Positions 9,513 to 18,446 of a stretch of 64,000 bases of DNA are shown here, one piece after another; position 1 is the stretch's first letter; each line of letters starts with the position of its first letter. Location of the stretch: positions 130,714 through 194,713 of the forward strand of contig NZ_CP083565.1 of NCBI RefSeq assembly GCF_025143985.1, in the 5' to 3' direction. Origin of the DNA: Sulfitobacter sp. W027 (GTDB lineage: Bacteria > Pseudomonadota > Alphaproteobacteria > Rhodobacterales > Rhodobacteraceae). The position numbers and the translations under genes were made by a program. The notes beneath the pieces are model-generated. The model searched no databases. It saw only the letters and a list, made by a program, of their open reading frames with translations, and was not told where the DNA came from.

Positions 9513-9531
9513 CGTCTCGATGGCGCAGAGC

Positions 9532-10713
9532 CTATTCCGTCTTGGTCGCCACCAGTTCAATCTGGACCTCTACGGAAAACCCGACAGAGCTTTCGTCCGG
9601 ATAGGCCGCCCCCATGCCGAAATCACGACGGTCCAGACCCGTGCCACCAAAAACCGTGGCCGTGCCCCCTGTCACCTCGAGATCGAAGTCGAGCGTGACG
9701 GGAACACGTTGCCCGACCAATGTCAGGGAGCCTGATGCGCGGTGGGTCGGTCCGTCGATTTGCACGATGTCGCCCTGAAACACCGCGGTGTCATGTACGG
9801 CGACATCGAAGAACTCGGGGCCTTTCGCCTGGTCCGTCACGGACCCCAGTGTGAGGGAGGTCGTATCGATCACCGTCTTCACGGTGCCTGTTCCGGTTAC
9901 TTCATCATAGTCGATGTCGGCCTGCCAATTGGCAAAGCCGCCGGTGACCTCGGCCCCCATCTGCGTGATCGTGAACGACAGGCTGCCTTCCTGCACGACC
10001 CAGCCTTCGGTCTGCTGGGCTGGCAAATGTGACGCGCCTTCCACGATGTGAGCGGGGGCGAACACGGTCAGGGCGCCGCCGATTGCAAAGGTCCAGATCC
10101 CTATTGCGGCGAAAACGGAAGCCCCCTTGCCGGGGTGAGTGGCCGCCTTGCCGGCAGCCCGTCCGTTCCACATGCGGGCCAAGGTGCCGTCGCGGTCGAT
10201 CAACGCGTGTTTGACTGCGCCGCCAATATGCGCCGCGACCATGGCCGCCAATACGATCCCCGCAATCCAGTGAACATTGGCTGCCGCACCGGCGAGGCGC
10301 TCCGACTTCGGAATGAACGGCAGGCTTTGGGGGAAGGGCCACCAGATTGGCGCAAAGCCCACTTCGGCCGAATGGATCACCCAGCCGGAGAGGGGCAGCA
10401 CGAAGATGGCGGCGTAAAGCACCCAATGCGCCGTCTCGGCGGCAAAGGTTTCAAGGCGCCGTTCGGGATGGAGCGGCACGGGACGCTGTTGCGAGATTGC
10501 CCAGATCACCCGCAACATAGCCAGAGCCAAGACCGTCATGCCGATCGTCTTATGTGCCGAATACAACAGCTGAAGGAAGCCCACGGTATCGCCACTGCGC
10601 GGCGTGAACTTCCCGATCAATCCAAGCGCTATGTCTGCCAGCACTAGGAGCGCGATGCTCCAATGGAAAAAGCGGGAGACGCGCCCGTAGCTGGCGGTTG
10701 TGTTTGATATCAT
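9532..10713 (-). CDS. Cytochrome b561-YceI fusion protein
   Basis: 393 residues. The N-terminal ~180 form a four-helix cytochrome b561 with haem-ligand histidines in FFHWSIALLV, YSAHKTIGM, ETAHWVLYAA and AAHIGGAVKH. A fifth helix near 205-225 leads to a periplasmic YceI domain (residues ~230-393: SFTITQMGAEVTGGF, RDFGMGAAYP). The architecture couples a membrane dihaem cytochrome to a lipid or quinone-binding domain, suggesting quinol or isoprenoid redox chemistry (inference). It lies tail to tail with free-standing yceI. The start is ATG at 10713; fragments of old transposases lie directly upstream. Confidence 0.9.
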   Translation of the reverse strand: MISNTTASYGRVSRFFHWSIALLVLADIALGLIGKFTPRSGDTVGFLQLLYSAHKTIGMTVLALAMLRVIWAISQQRPVPLHPERRLETFAAETAHWVLYAAIFVLPLSGWVIHSAEVGFAPIWWPFPQSLPFIPKSERLAGAAANVHWIAGIVLAAMVAAHIGGAVKHALIDRDGTLARMWNGRAAGKAATHPGKGASVFAAIGIWTFAIGGALTVFAPAHIVEGASHLPAQQTEGWVVQEGSLSFTITQMGAEVTGGFANWQADIDYDEVTGTGTVKTVIDTTSLTLGSVTDQAKGPEFFDVAVHDTAVFQGDIVQIDGPTHRASGSLTLVGQRVPVTLDFDLEVTGGTATVFGGTGLDRRDFGMGAAYPDESSVGFSVEVQIELVATKTE

Positions 10714-10816
10714 TGGGTCCTCACATGTCTCGCTGGGTTCTCAATATATCGATTTCGCCGCCCGCACATTCCGTTGTTTCCACACAACCAATGTGCGCAG
10801 AAGGTTGGGACACGGT

Positions 10817-10888
10817 TTCTCGAACATTCCGGCCGCCTTTTTCAAAGTTGCGGATCGCCAAGTAGATCAACTTCGTGGCAGCGTCTTC
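10817..10888 (-). pseudogene. IS256-family transposase remnant (C-terminal part)
   Basis: The minus strand encodes EDAATKLIYLAIRNFEKGGR followed by NVRE, the conserved stretch near the C-terminus of IS256-type DDE transposases. Only ~24 codons remain. It joins directly to an IS5-type fragment at 10888, in a different reading frame, so the junction is a recombination or deletion point. Confidence 0.65.
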
Positions 10889-11217
10889 GGCGCGACAAAT
10901 TGGAGAAATCAGGCACCGCAATGGCCACTCCCAGCAGCGTCACGATTGAGCGCATCAAGCCTTGGGTCTGCCGCAGCGGTTGCTTGAAGACCATGTCCAG
11001 TGTCAGGCAAAGCTCGATTGCCAGATCAGAGTAATATGGCTGACCACCAGGGGGTGTTCGACGTGGAGCCGCCCAAAGGTCAAGCGCGTCCTCGCTGATC
11101 AAGACCGTCAGGATAACCGCGCCGCCGCAGGCCCTCGTTGTATTCAGACCAGTTGGTCACCGGCTGCTTTTGCTTCGGAATTTTGCTACGCCGATCAGCG
11201 TTGAACTTGGGCGGCAT
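10889..11217 (-). pseudogene. IS5-family transposase N-terminal fragment with frameshift
   Basis: From the ATG at 11217 the minus strand reads MPPKFNADRRSKIPKQKQPV then TNWSEYNEGLRRRG. A frameshift near 11110 follows, after which the other frame continues ISEDALDLWAAPRRTPPGGQ, YYSDLAIELCLTL, QTQGLMRSI and VPDFSNLSRR. This is the N-terminal third of an IS5-type transposase. The rest is lost at the junction with the IS256 remnant. A C-terminal IS5-type piece at 15321-15657 could be its other half. Confidence 0.75.
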
Positions 11218-12070
11218 ATACAGCGTCCTCAAAAGAATAAGCCGTGACCGATATCAGCCGAGTGGGGCACCGTGCAACAAGGCCCCTGTTTAATGCGGGA
11301 CGGGCAGTAGATGCGCAAAGCTAAATTTCTTCCCTGGGCCACTTGCCGTTACGCAAGGGAAACCTAATTACGATCAATGGCGTCGAGCGAGCATAATAAT
11401 CCATCCCGCAAGCGTAATGAGCGCGAGCGTAAGACAGACAGCGGACAGGCAAGCGAGCGCTTGGCGTTTGCAATGGCATTGGCGCTTCTCTGGTTGCTTG
11501 GCCTTTGGTTCGTTTTAACGCATTGAACGACCCAAACATACAACTCTAGCTGAAACGATTGAGCACGTGAGACGGTAGTGTCGCAAAATTTCCGGTTCCG
11601 CGGTGGACCCGAATATGCCACCATTGTCAGTGAGTTGGTGAAAGGTTGTTGACGTGATTGAGTTTAACAGGCTGCTGAAGAAGTTGGCCTTGAAGGACGT
11701 TGTTCAAGCTAAGTCAGCATTCCTTAGCTCGAACTATCAATTTTAGCTCAGCCTTCGCAGTGAGGCTCTGCTTAGGTTGCGCGGAGAACAGACGACGTCG
11801 AAGCCCGTGGCGGTCTGACCCTATAAAGGATGGTGGCCCAGGGGCCCAGCATCAAAGCCAACGCCTCCAATCGGATGCGAACCGACCGCCAGGCACCCGC
11901 AATGTTGTCAACCTCGCATGACAGTTCGCGTTCGATCACCACCTTGCCCCTACTTTGGCTAAAGGCCGCCACATTTAACATAAGTTAGCTTATTGGATTT
12001 CGAGTGATGCCGGCGGGCGCGCGCTACCCTCAACTGAGATTGTTATTATAAAACAGTAGTTTATGCATTA
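11218..12070. other. Non-coding debris between IS remnants
   Basis: About 850 bases with no gene I can support. A minus-strand frame at 11772-11981 looks protein-like (AGAWRSVRIRLEALALMLGP) but has no family I recognise and no start signal. The base composition and neighbours suggest decayed mobile-element sequence. Confidence 0.45.
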
Positions 12071-12250
12071 ATGCCCCTTCAAGCTCCGCCGTTGCCGTCT
12101 GAGATCATTTCCTATCCGGTTTGGTCTTATTGTCAGTTTCAGTTGAGCCCGCGCGATGTCGAGGATCTACTTGCGTCGCGCGACATCGTCGTGAGCTACG
12201 ATACTATCCGGAAGTGGGCTGAAAAATTTGGTGCAAAGCGTGCTGCTTAA
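12071..12250 (+). pseudogene. IS6-family transposase N-terminal remnant
   Basis: A 59-residue frame beginning at ATG 12071 contains SYPVWSYCQFQLSPRDVEDL, LASRDIVVSYDTIRKW and AEKFG. This is the start of IS6-type transposases, where an aromatic F/L-S-x-RDVEDLLA...VSYxTIRxW block precedes the DDE domain. It stops at 12248 before the catalytic core, so it is not functional. Confidence 0.75.
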
Positions 12251-12301
12251 CCCCAGATGCCTTAGACAGCCAACGTGATCGGGCCAAGAGCTGATTGGAA
12301 C

Positions 12302-12561
12302 GACTCAGGCAATCTCCAAGCGCTTTATGGGTTTCTGTTCGGTGCGCCTTTTACCGAGACCTTAGGAGTGCCTATCCCGATTGAGCTGATTGTGGTCCCC
12401 TTCATGGCAGCCAATCGGGAACTTGCCTGGCTCGTAGCAGGCGCGTAGTCCCGTTGGGCTTCTTGCTCGTCTCCTTCGTGGGCTACACAGCGGGGGCTGC
12501 TGGGCACTTTCTTGTCGACTATTTAGCCCGACCACAGCAGCCTGCTTCGGCGTCAGAGTGA
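12302..12561 (+). pseudogene. Frameshifted VTT/YqaA-like membrane protein fragment
   Basis: One frame reads LYGFLFGAPFTETLGVPIPI then ELIVVPFMAANRELAWLVAG and hits TAG. The next frame continues VPLGFLLVSFVGYTAGAAGH and FLVDYLARP to a stop at 12559. The combined pattern (E-x-L-x-x-PIP...P-x-x-x-A-x-x-x-x-A-W...GY-x-x-G) resembles the VTT/SNARE-associated YqaA family of inner-membrane proteins. There is at least one frameshift and no clear start. The family call is tentative. Confidence 0.45.
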
Positions 12562-12639
12562 TTGCCAGGGCCATACGCCGTGTTGGAGACCGGCTTCGTG
12601 TCAGGAAAAGCCTCGCGCACCCAAGCCGTCATTGTGGTT

Positions 12640-12741
12640 TCGGCCAAGATATCCTAAAGCGCGCAGCGTCCATGAGATGCAGCGGCCATGGGTTGCATAA
12701 TGCTCTAACGCCACCTGCTTCTGTGCCGTCGAAAACTTAGG
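12640..12741 (-). pseudogene. IS3-family OrfA remnant
   Basis: About 34 codons on the minus strand read KFSTAQKQVALEHYATHGRC followed by ISWTLRALGYLGR. This is the helix-turn-helix start of IS3-type OrfA proteins (Q-K-x-x-A-V-x-H-Y-x-x-H-G-R...T-x-R-A-L-G-Y). The sequence on both sides is unrelated. A separate IS3-type OrfB piece lies at 14566-14727. Confidence 0.6.
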
Positions 12742-13586
12742 CGTGCGCGGCGCCGATTGTATAGGCAAGTCCCGCAGAGGTTGGTATTTTCGATGCCGCC
12801 CTTTAAAGGCGTTCTTCGTTGGATACCACAACTCACGGATGGTGGCCTGCACGCGCTTTCAGGCGGAAATAAGGGCACAGACCTGCTTCTGGGGATCCGT
12901 CCAGTCCCCGGCAAAGGGGAAAAGTCGAGAACACAGATCATCGTGCCAGACGGTAGCTGCCGCTGAATGATGATGGAGGAATTCCGATGACACCCCTGTC
13001 CAAACCCCAACAAAATTCGCGGCTCATGTCTCGCTCAAAGCTCAGCCCTTAGCAGTAATACAGGCAATCATACCCTATGAGCTTGAAAACGGTAGCAAGC
13101 GCAATGCAGCGCGCTCTCGCTTTGAGCGCGAGAGCCTGCCAAGCTATCCAATCCGACAAACCCGAAAACTATCTAGCGGGTGAAACCGCGTTTGACGCAA
13201 CTTATCGAAAATTCCGTCGTGAGGCACCATAAATTATTCGCTAGAACATGACGGTCGGAATGATCAGTGCAGGCCTATATGCTGGAATCCAGATGTCGAG
13301 TGTCACCTTAAAGCTCGACGGATCGGTGGTACGACAGTCCGCGACCGCCGCCATCGAGACATGCCGAGGGCCATCTTTACACCATCGGCGCGACTACAGC
13401 GGGTCTCTGCTAGCAACGGGCATCTGGCTCTGCTCGCTGGACGGAAAGAATGCTCGTAAAAACCGTGCGGGGAAGCGGCTGGTAATTAGGGGAACTGGCC
13501 AAGGATAGCGATTTCTTATAGGCCTAGAAGCAGGCAGCAACGAGTAGGGCAGATATCCTAGTGCGGCATCTGGCATGATGACAGAC

Positions 13587-13626
13587 GAAAGCCCGCGCGT
13601 AGGAGTTCGAGAAAACGCGGGCTTTC
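13587..13626. repeat. Hairpin repeat, copy 1 (terminator-like)
   Basis: GAAAGCCCGCG pairs perfectly with CGCGGGCTTTC, an 11-bp stem with an 18-base loop. A close copy lies 380 bases downstream. Flanking A and T residues make it resemble a bidirectional terminator, but no gene ends beside it. Confidence 0.6.
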
Positions 13627-13966
13627 TTAGAACACCCGGCAATGGACCGGAGCTCTCAGGATAGACTGTGCCAAAACACGAAGAAAAGCAACCATTGCCC
13701 CGAGACAGGCAGATTCCGTAATAGCAAGGGTGGCCCCTTCGTAGCTCTATGTTCAAGCGGCCGGCTGAAGAATATAGGTTCAGCATGGTCGGCGTGGCAA
13801 CCTGACAGGAGGGTCGCGGGTAATCATCGTGGCTTGAGGCCTGCCGTACTCGTTGCGTTCAATCGCACGAGATAACTTCTCTGCGGGCGACTTAGATGAA
13901 AAGTGAAGGTGTCCGAACAACCTTAACCTTGCGAAAACTGTATTTAACAAAAGCCTCTACATGCGC

Positions 13967-14005
13967 GAAAGCCCGCGCCAGTCTGGACGGGGGACGCGAG
14001 CTTTC
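13967..14005. repeat. Hairpin repeat, copy 2 (terminator-like)
   Basis: GAAAGCCCGCG pairs with CGCGAGCTTTC, the same stem as copy 1 with one G-to-A change that still allows a G-U-like pair on one strand. The 17-base loop differs from copy 1, so the stems rather than the loops are conserved. Confidence 0.55.
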
Positions 14006-14164
14006 TGAGAAAACCGAACAGAGAATCGGCATTCCCCAGAAAAGTATGTTTTACAGGTCAACCAAAGGCAACTGGGCCGCGCTTGAAGACCGAAATCAGC
14101 TCGAACCCCGTGGAATTTTGCCGAACTGTCTTTTCATGCTCGATGCCGTCCAAGGGGAGCTAGC

Positions 14165-14311
14165 ATGCGCCGAAAAGAAGATGACATACACGAAGAGTGC
14201 GAGAAGATCAGGCATCGTAGGTTTTTGATTTGGGGCGTGGTACCGTCTATGGTTTTCCTATGGGGCTTCGCTCTATGGGTCGCGCTGGAGCATTTCTTCA
14301 GCGCCTACTAG
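14165..14311 (+). CDS. Small single-pass membrane protein
   Basis: A 48-residue protein with a charged N-terminus (MRRKEDDIHEECEKIRHRR) followed by one clear transmembrane segment (FLIWGVVPSMVFLWGFALWV) and a short aromatic tail. A strong AAGGGGAG ribosome-binding site lies 6 bases upstream. The pattern of cytoplasmic charge then one helix is typical of small membrane proteins. I do not recognise the family. It is one of few intact frames in the IS graveyard. Confidence 0.55.
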   Translation: MRRKEDDIHEECEKIRHRRFLIWGVVPSMVFLWGFALWVALEHFFSAY

Positions 14312-14565
14312 GTCAGATAAGAAGATGGTTCCGCGGAGAGGTGTGAGCCTAGCCGGAGCCAATCCCTCGGTATGTTGGATCGCGATCTAGCCCTCCCGCT
14401 TCTAAGAACGATTAAGGGGAGGAAGACCTTACATGGACCCAGAGTTTTCAAAATCCGGTGCTACGTGGGGATATATCCTGTCCGCCCAAGGTAGGCCGTC
14501 CGCCAAACGGCAGCGACAAGACATTTCGCTGCATGGAGTAATTGAACAGGTTTGGTGTGACCGTT

Positions 14566-14727
14566 GAAAACCTCTCCATTGAGCAGTTCATTCCGGAAAC
14601 GGGCGTTAAAGCTCTCGCAATAGCCATTTGCCCAAGGTGAACCTGGGGCGATGAATGCCGTCTTCGCGCCAACGGCACCGATCCAAGCCCGTACCTTTTT
14701 CGCGATAAACTCCGCGCCATAGCTCGT
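14566..14727 (-). pseudogene. IS3-family OrfB transposase remnant
   Basis: The minus strand encodes SYGAEFIAKKVRAWIGAVGA, KTAFIAPGSPWANGYCESFN and ARFRNELLNGEVF. This is the DDE-region end of IS3-type OrfB, where the usual SDNGPEF is altered to TSYGAEF and the W-x-N-G-Y-x-E-S-F glutamate is kept. The sequence past GEVF is unrelated. It is a fragment and not functional. Confidence 0.75.
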
Positions 14728-14854
14728 CGGAAAGAAGCGCCGCTGAGAGGTTATGGCCGCCTGCGCAGCTCTCACATTGCGCAGCGGGTGGCCATAACCG
14801 GGTCTCAGGTCTCAACAGTGGTTTTGCATAACCACACCACTGAGGAGACTAGCC

Positions 14855-15265
14855 TTGACCGCTACCTATGCAACCCTTTCGACCGAGTTGTTCGCCACCG
14901 ACACATCCAAGCATCAACATGAGGTGCTGATCAGCATTCTCGGTAAGAAGCGCCGCCGCCGCATGACGATCATGAACGCGCTGGAAATCTTCCAGCGCTT
15001 AGTCATAAAACTCGCCAGCTACGACCTGCCGGTGCGGATCGGGTTTGAAGTGACGGGCAATTATCACGGTGTTTCGGCTTACCATCTCGGACAAGCCGCA
15101 TTCGAGTTGAAGCTTGTATCCTCCCTCGGTCTGGCGCGAACGCGAGAGGCTCTGCACAACAGCTGGGATGAGAACGATCCTAAGAACGCCCAGGTCATCC
15201 TGCACATCGACCTTCTGGACAATGTCGTGGTCTCGGTCGGCGGTTTTCGCACCGAAACCGAATAG
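14855..15265 (+). pseudogene. IS110-family transposase N-terminal fragment
   Basis: A TTG start with GAGGAG upstream opens a 136-residue frame: TDTSKHQHEVLISILGKKRR, RIGFEVTGNYHGVSAYHLGQ and TREALHNSWDENDPKNAQVI. This is the DEDD RuvC-like N-terminal domain of IS110 transposases. One usual acidic residue is changed: the DPKDA motif reads DPKNA. Homology ends near HID and the serine-containing C-terminal domain is missing. An imperfect hairpin at 14811-14844 just upstream may be the element's left end. Confidence 0.7.
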
Positions 15266-15320
15266 GAAGCGTTCACATGTTTAGGCCGCTAAATTCGAAT
15301 GTAAATTCGCCGGGGCCGCG

Positions 15321-15657
15321 TCCCCTTGAGCTTTGACCCGATAGCAGTCGGCCCATCAGGCTTTCGTCTCGGCTCCGCTGATTGTAGCCCAATGACTTCT
15401 GCTATGCTATACGCCCCCTTGCTTTCAATCTCGGCGATATGGCAGTCGCGTGACGGTGAATGCTGCGCCACGTTCGGACTGGATACTGCCTTCTTGGTAG
15501 GCGGAATTATGACCTCAATCATCGACCCAAACCGAGCCGCAAGCAAATCAGATGTTGGATTACCATCATACGCACCGTGCGCCAGAAACAGGTCAACTGG
15601 GCCGTTGATTTGATCCAGCAATGCCGGCAGGGCAGTCGGAACTCCAATGTCATCCAT
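15321..15657 (-). pseudogene. IS5-family transposase C-terminal fragment with frameshift
   Basis: The frame reads LLDQINGPVDLFLAHGAYDG, SDLLAARFGSMIEVIIPPTK and RDCHIAEIESKG. A shifted frame then continues GYNQRSRDESLMGR, the conserved YxxRSxxE end of IS5-type DDE transposases. The second catalytic Asp position (usually ADGAYD) reads AHGAYD. This could be the far half of the element whose N-terminal part lies at 10889-11217, split by insertions. Confidence 0.75.
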
Positions 15658-15787
15658 GGTTAGATCAGAGGAGGAGATCTCTCCGCTAACAAGATCTTCC
15701 TAGCGAATTGACCTCAAACGGGAAAATTGACCGATACGGTTCGTGGACTTCGCGACCAAGTTCTACTCCTTCCAAGCGCTAACCCCT

Positions 15788-16756
15788 TTATACAGCATGC
15801 GGCACCGCCGCTTTCTGAGATAAGAAGGCGCAGACCAACAGTTGCAGCATATGGTAGATCATCAACGGTAGCACGATGGCGCCAACAGTCTCGGGGGCGA
15901 ACAGCGCCGTGGCAATGGGCAGACCGGAGGCGAGGCTTTTGGTAGAACCGCAATAAAACAGGGCCGCTCGGTCCGGCGCATCGAGGCCGAAAATCTGGCC
16001 TGCGAGGACCATCAGCCCCATTGCGAGGGCGAGAAACAGGACTACCACACCGGAAATCACCGCCAGATCGCCTCCCGAAACAGTAGCCCAGAGCCCCGAT
16101 ACTGTGCCAGCTGAGAACGCCGAATAGACAATCAGCAGGATCGACCCACGATCAACACTCATGCTCAAGACGCGGTGGCGGCGGATGAAGGCGCCAATCC
16201 ATGGCATCGCCAATTGGCCCAGAACGAAGGGCAGGAGAATTTGTATGGCGATTTTGATGACGGCATCAAAGCCGACTTCACCTTCGCCTTGGTTCAGCAT
16301 CAACGCGACCAGTGCAGGCGTCAGCATGACCCCCAACAGGTTCGACAGCGACGCCGCGCAAATTGCGCCCGGCACGTTGCCGCCAGCAATTGACGTGAAT
16401 GCGATGGAGGATTGGACGGTGGACGGCAAGACCGCCAAAAAAAGGAACCCCAGGACCGCAGTCGTGCCCAGAAACGGGCCAAAGAGTGTGACCAGCAACA
16501 GACCAAGAAGAGGAAACAGCAAGTAGGTCGCCGCAAAGCTCAGCCCCTGAAGCCGCCAGTTCAGCAGCCCGGCGCGGATTGCCTTTGGGTCGAGCTTGGC
16601 GCCGTAGAGGAAGAACAATAGCGCCACCGCCCAGAAGGTCAAATCCTTCAGTACTTCGGCGGCAAGGCCGCGTGCGGGGATCAACAGGCCGAGGCAGACC
16701 GTTGCCAACAGCAGGACCATATAAAGATCGATCCCGATCTTGGAAAGAAAACGCAT
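15788..16756 (-). CDS. Bile acid:sodium symporter (SBF-like) family transporter
   Basis: 322 residues from the ATG at 16756, with about ten hydrophobic helices. It has the SBF-like signatures LLFFLYGAKLDPKAIRAGLL, FLAVLPSTVQSSIAFTSIAG and GNVPGAICAASLSNLLGVML. The family moves organic anions, often with Na+. It is the last gene of the tctC-tctB-tctA-ggt-sbf run, 100 bases after ggt, and may export or import a product of the pathway (inference). A hairpin lies in the gap before it. Confidence 0.8.
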   Translation of the reverse strand: MRFLSKIGIDLYMVLLLATVCLGLLIPARGLAAEVLKDLTFWAVALLFFLYGAKLDPKAIRAGLLNWRLQGLSFAATYLLFPLLGLLLVTLFGPFLGTTAVLGFLFLAVLPSTVQSSIAFTSIAGGNVPGAICAASLSNLLGVMLTPALVALMLNQGEGEVGFDAVIKIAIQILLPFVLGQLAMPWIGAFIRRHRVLSMSVDRGSILLIVYSAFSAGTVSGLWATVSGGDLAVISGVVVLFLALAMGLMVLAGQIFGLDAPDRAALFYCGSTKSLASGLPIATALFAPETVGAIVLPLMIYHMLQLLVCAFLSQKAAVPHAV

Positions 16757-16833
16757 AGGACACCATGAATAAAAGTTGACGGCCACAAGTGATGCGACCG
16801 TCTTGGAAGAGGGAGAGAGAGGGCAAGGAGGCG

Positions 16834-16850
16834 GCGCGGCACCGCCGCGC
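16834..16850. terminator. Intercistronic hairpin between ggt and sbf
   Basis: GCGCGGC pairs with GCCGCGC around a 3-base loop. No T-run follows on the minus strand, so it looks like an mRNA processing or attenuation structure rather than a full terminator. Confidence 0.45.
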
Positions 16851-16856
16851 TGCTAA

Positions 16857-18446
16857 TCAATAACCGGCGGCTTGACCGTCCTTGCGCGGATCAGAGCCCG
16901 CCATATAACCACCTTCGGGCAGGCGCGCGACAAGTTGCGCGCCACCAAAGCCAAAAGCGTTGTCGGGCGCTTCGACCTCAATGCGGTGGCCGAGCTTGCG
17001 CAACCCGCACAACAAGGTCTCGCCCATAGTGGGCTCGCAGGCGACGTCCAGCCCCGAAATCGTGCGCCAGCGCGGTGCGTCGGCGGCGACTTGTACGTCC
17101 TGCTCCCACAACTGGGTGCGCAGCAGCAGTTGCAGATGTCCCATGGCCTGAATCGGGCCGCCCATCATGCCGTAGGCCATCAGCGGCGCACCGTTCTTCA
17201 TGGCAAAGCCGGGAATGATCGTGTGGAACGGGCGCTTGCCGCCAGCGACCTGGTTTTGATGGCCTTCTTGGGTGGTGAAGCCGAAGCCGCGGTTCTGCAT
17301 TGAGATGCCGGTGCCCGGCACCACCACACCCGAACCGAAGCCCGCGTAGTTTGACTGGATGAAGCTGACCATCATGCCATTCGCGTCCGCCGTGCTCATG
17401 AGCACCGTGCCGCCGCGTTTGGGCGCGCCGGGGCCGAAGTCCTGCGCCTTGTCCACGGCAATCAGTGCCGCGCGAGATTTAAGGTAGTCAGGATCGAGAA
17501 GTGCTGTCTCATCCACCCCGGTCATATGGTCACGGTCAGCGACATAGGCGTGCAGATCGGCGTAGGCAAGTTTGACTGCTTCGATCTGCAGGTGGATTGC
17601 CGCCAGATCGTCGGGGCCGTGTTTGCGGATGTCGGTGTGCTGCAACATGCCGAGCGCCATCAGCGCGGCGATCCCCTGCCCGTTTGGCGGGATCTCGTGC
17701 AGTTCGACGTCTTCGAAGGACTGGCTGACGGTGCCGCACCAATCGGGGCGGTGCGCGGCCAGATCCTCGACCGTCATCGCGCCGCCGTTGGCCTTGGCGA
17801 AGGCGGCGATTTCCTCGGCCAGTTCGCCTTCGTAGAAGGCGCGACCCTTGGTCTCGGCAATCAGGCGCAGCGTGCGGGCGGCGCCGGGGTTGCGGAAGCG
17901 CTCACCGGCCTTGGGGGTGCTGCCGCCGGGCATGAAGCACTCGGCGAAGCCTGGTTGCTTGCCCAGCACCTCGGCGCCTTTCTCCCACAGGCGTGCGATG
18001 ACCGGCGAGACGATGAAGCCTTCCTCGGCATAGCGGATCGCGGGGGCAAGCACGGTGGCAAGGCCCAGCTTGCCGAACTTCTCAGACAGTTCCACCCATG
18101 CGCTCACGGCGCCGGGCACGGTAACACTGTCCCAGCCATGCTGGACCATGCCGTCGGGGAAACGCTCGGGCGACCAGGCGGCCGGCGCGCGGCCCGAGGC
18201 ATTGAGCCCGTGCAGCTTTTCGCCGTCCCAGAGGATGCAAAAAGCGTCAGAGCCGAGGCCGTTGCCGGTGGGTTCGACAATCGTCAGCGCCGCAGCGGTG
18301 GCGATAGCAGCATCGACGGCATTACCGCCCTGCTGCATGATCGTCAAACCAGCCTGTGTGGCCAAGGGCTGCGAGGTGGCGACGACGTTTTCGGCCAGAA
18401 CGGGCGAACGGCGTGATGGGTAGACGGGATCATGACGCAGACGCAT
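16857..18446 (-). CDS. Gamma-glutamyltranspeptidase family protein (cytoplasmic type)
   Basis: 529 residues. The Ntn-hydrolase nucleophile is Thr347 in RGGTVLMSTADANG, where the precursor would autocleave. Upstream are the QQGGNAVDAAIATAAALTIV and EPTGNGLGSDAF blocks. Downstream are SMQNRGFGF and MAYGMMGGPIQAMGHLQLLL. There is no signal peptide, so it should act in the cytoplasm on imported gamma-glutamyl compounds. The start overlaps the tctA stop by 17 bases, showing translational coupling to the Tct transporter. The substrate is not known. Confidence 0.85.
   Translation of the reverse strand: MRLRHDPVYPSRRSPVLAENVVATSQPLATQAGLTIMQQGGNAVDAAIATAAALTIVEPTGNGLGSDAFCILWDGEKLHGLNASGRAPAAWSPERFPDGMVQHGWDSVTVPGAVSAWVELSEKFGKLGLATVLAPAIRYAEEGFIVSPVIARLWEKGAEVLGKQPGFAECFMPGGSTPKAGERFRNPGAARTLRLIAETKGRAFYEGELAEEIAAFAKANGGAMTVEDLAAHRPDWCGTVSQSFEDVELHEIPPNGQGIAALMALGMLQHTDIRKHGPDDLAAIHLQIEAVKLAYADLHAYVADRDHMTGVDETALLDPDYLKSRAALIAVDKAQDFGPGAPKRGGTVLMSTADANGMMVSFIQSNYAGFGSGVVVPGTGISMQNRGFGFTTQEGHQNQVAGGKRPFHTIIPGFAMKNGAPLMAYGMMGGPIQAMGHLQLLLRTQLWEQDVQVAADAPRWRTISGLDVACEPTMGETLLCGLRKLGHRIEVEAPDNAFGFGGAQLVARLPEGGYMAGSDPRKDGQAAGY

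Larger units (their letters stand above)
12742..14164. other. Long stretch without a supported gene
   Basis: About 1.4 kb with only short frames lacking motifs or start signals. The notable contents are the two related hairpins at 13587-13626 and 13967-14005. The 110-codon frame 13896-14228 overlaps one hairpin and the small gene at 14165 and looks spurious. Confidence 0.5.

Noticed and set aside
12757..12966. 69-codon plus-strand frame
   Set aside because: Overlaps no known motif, lies in decayed IS sequence and lacks a ribosome-binding site.
13896..14228. 110-codon plus-strand frame
   Set aside because: Runs across a hairpin repeat and overlaps the well-supported small membrane protein start at 14165.
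17526..18416. 296-codon open frame on the plus strand
   Set aside because: It is the antisense of the ggt gene, has skewed Gly/His/Arg composition from the high G+C of the other strand and shows no domain.
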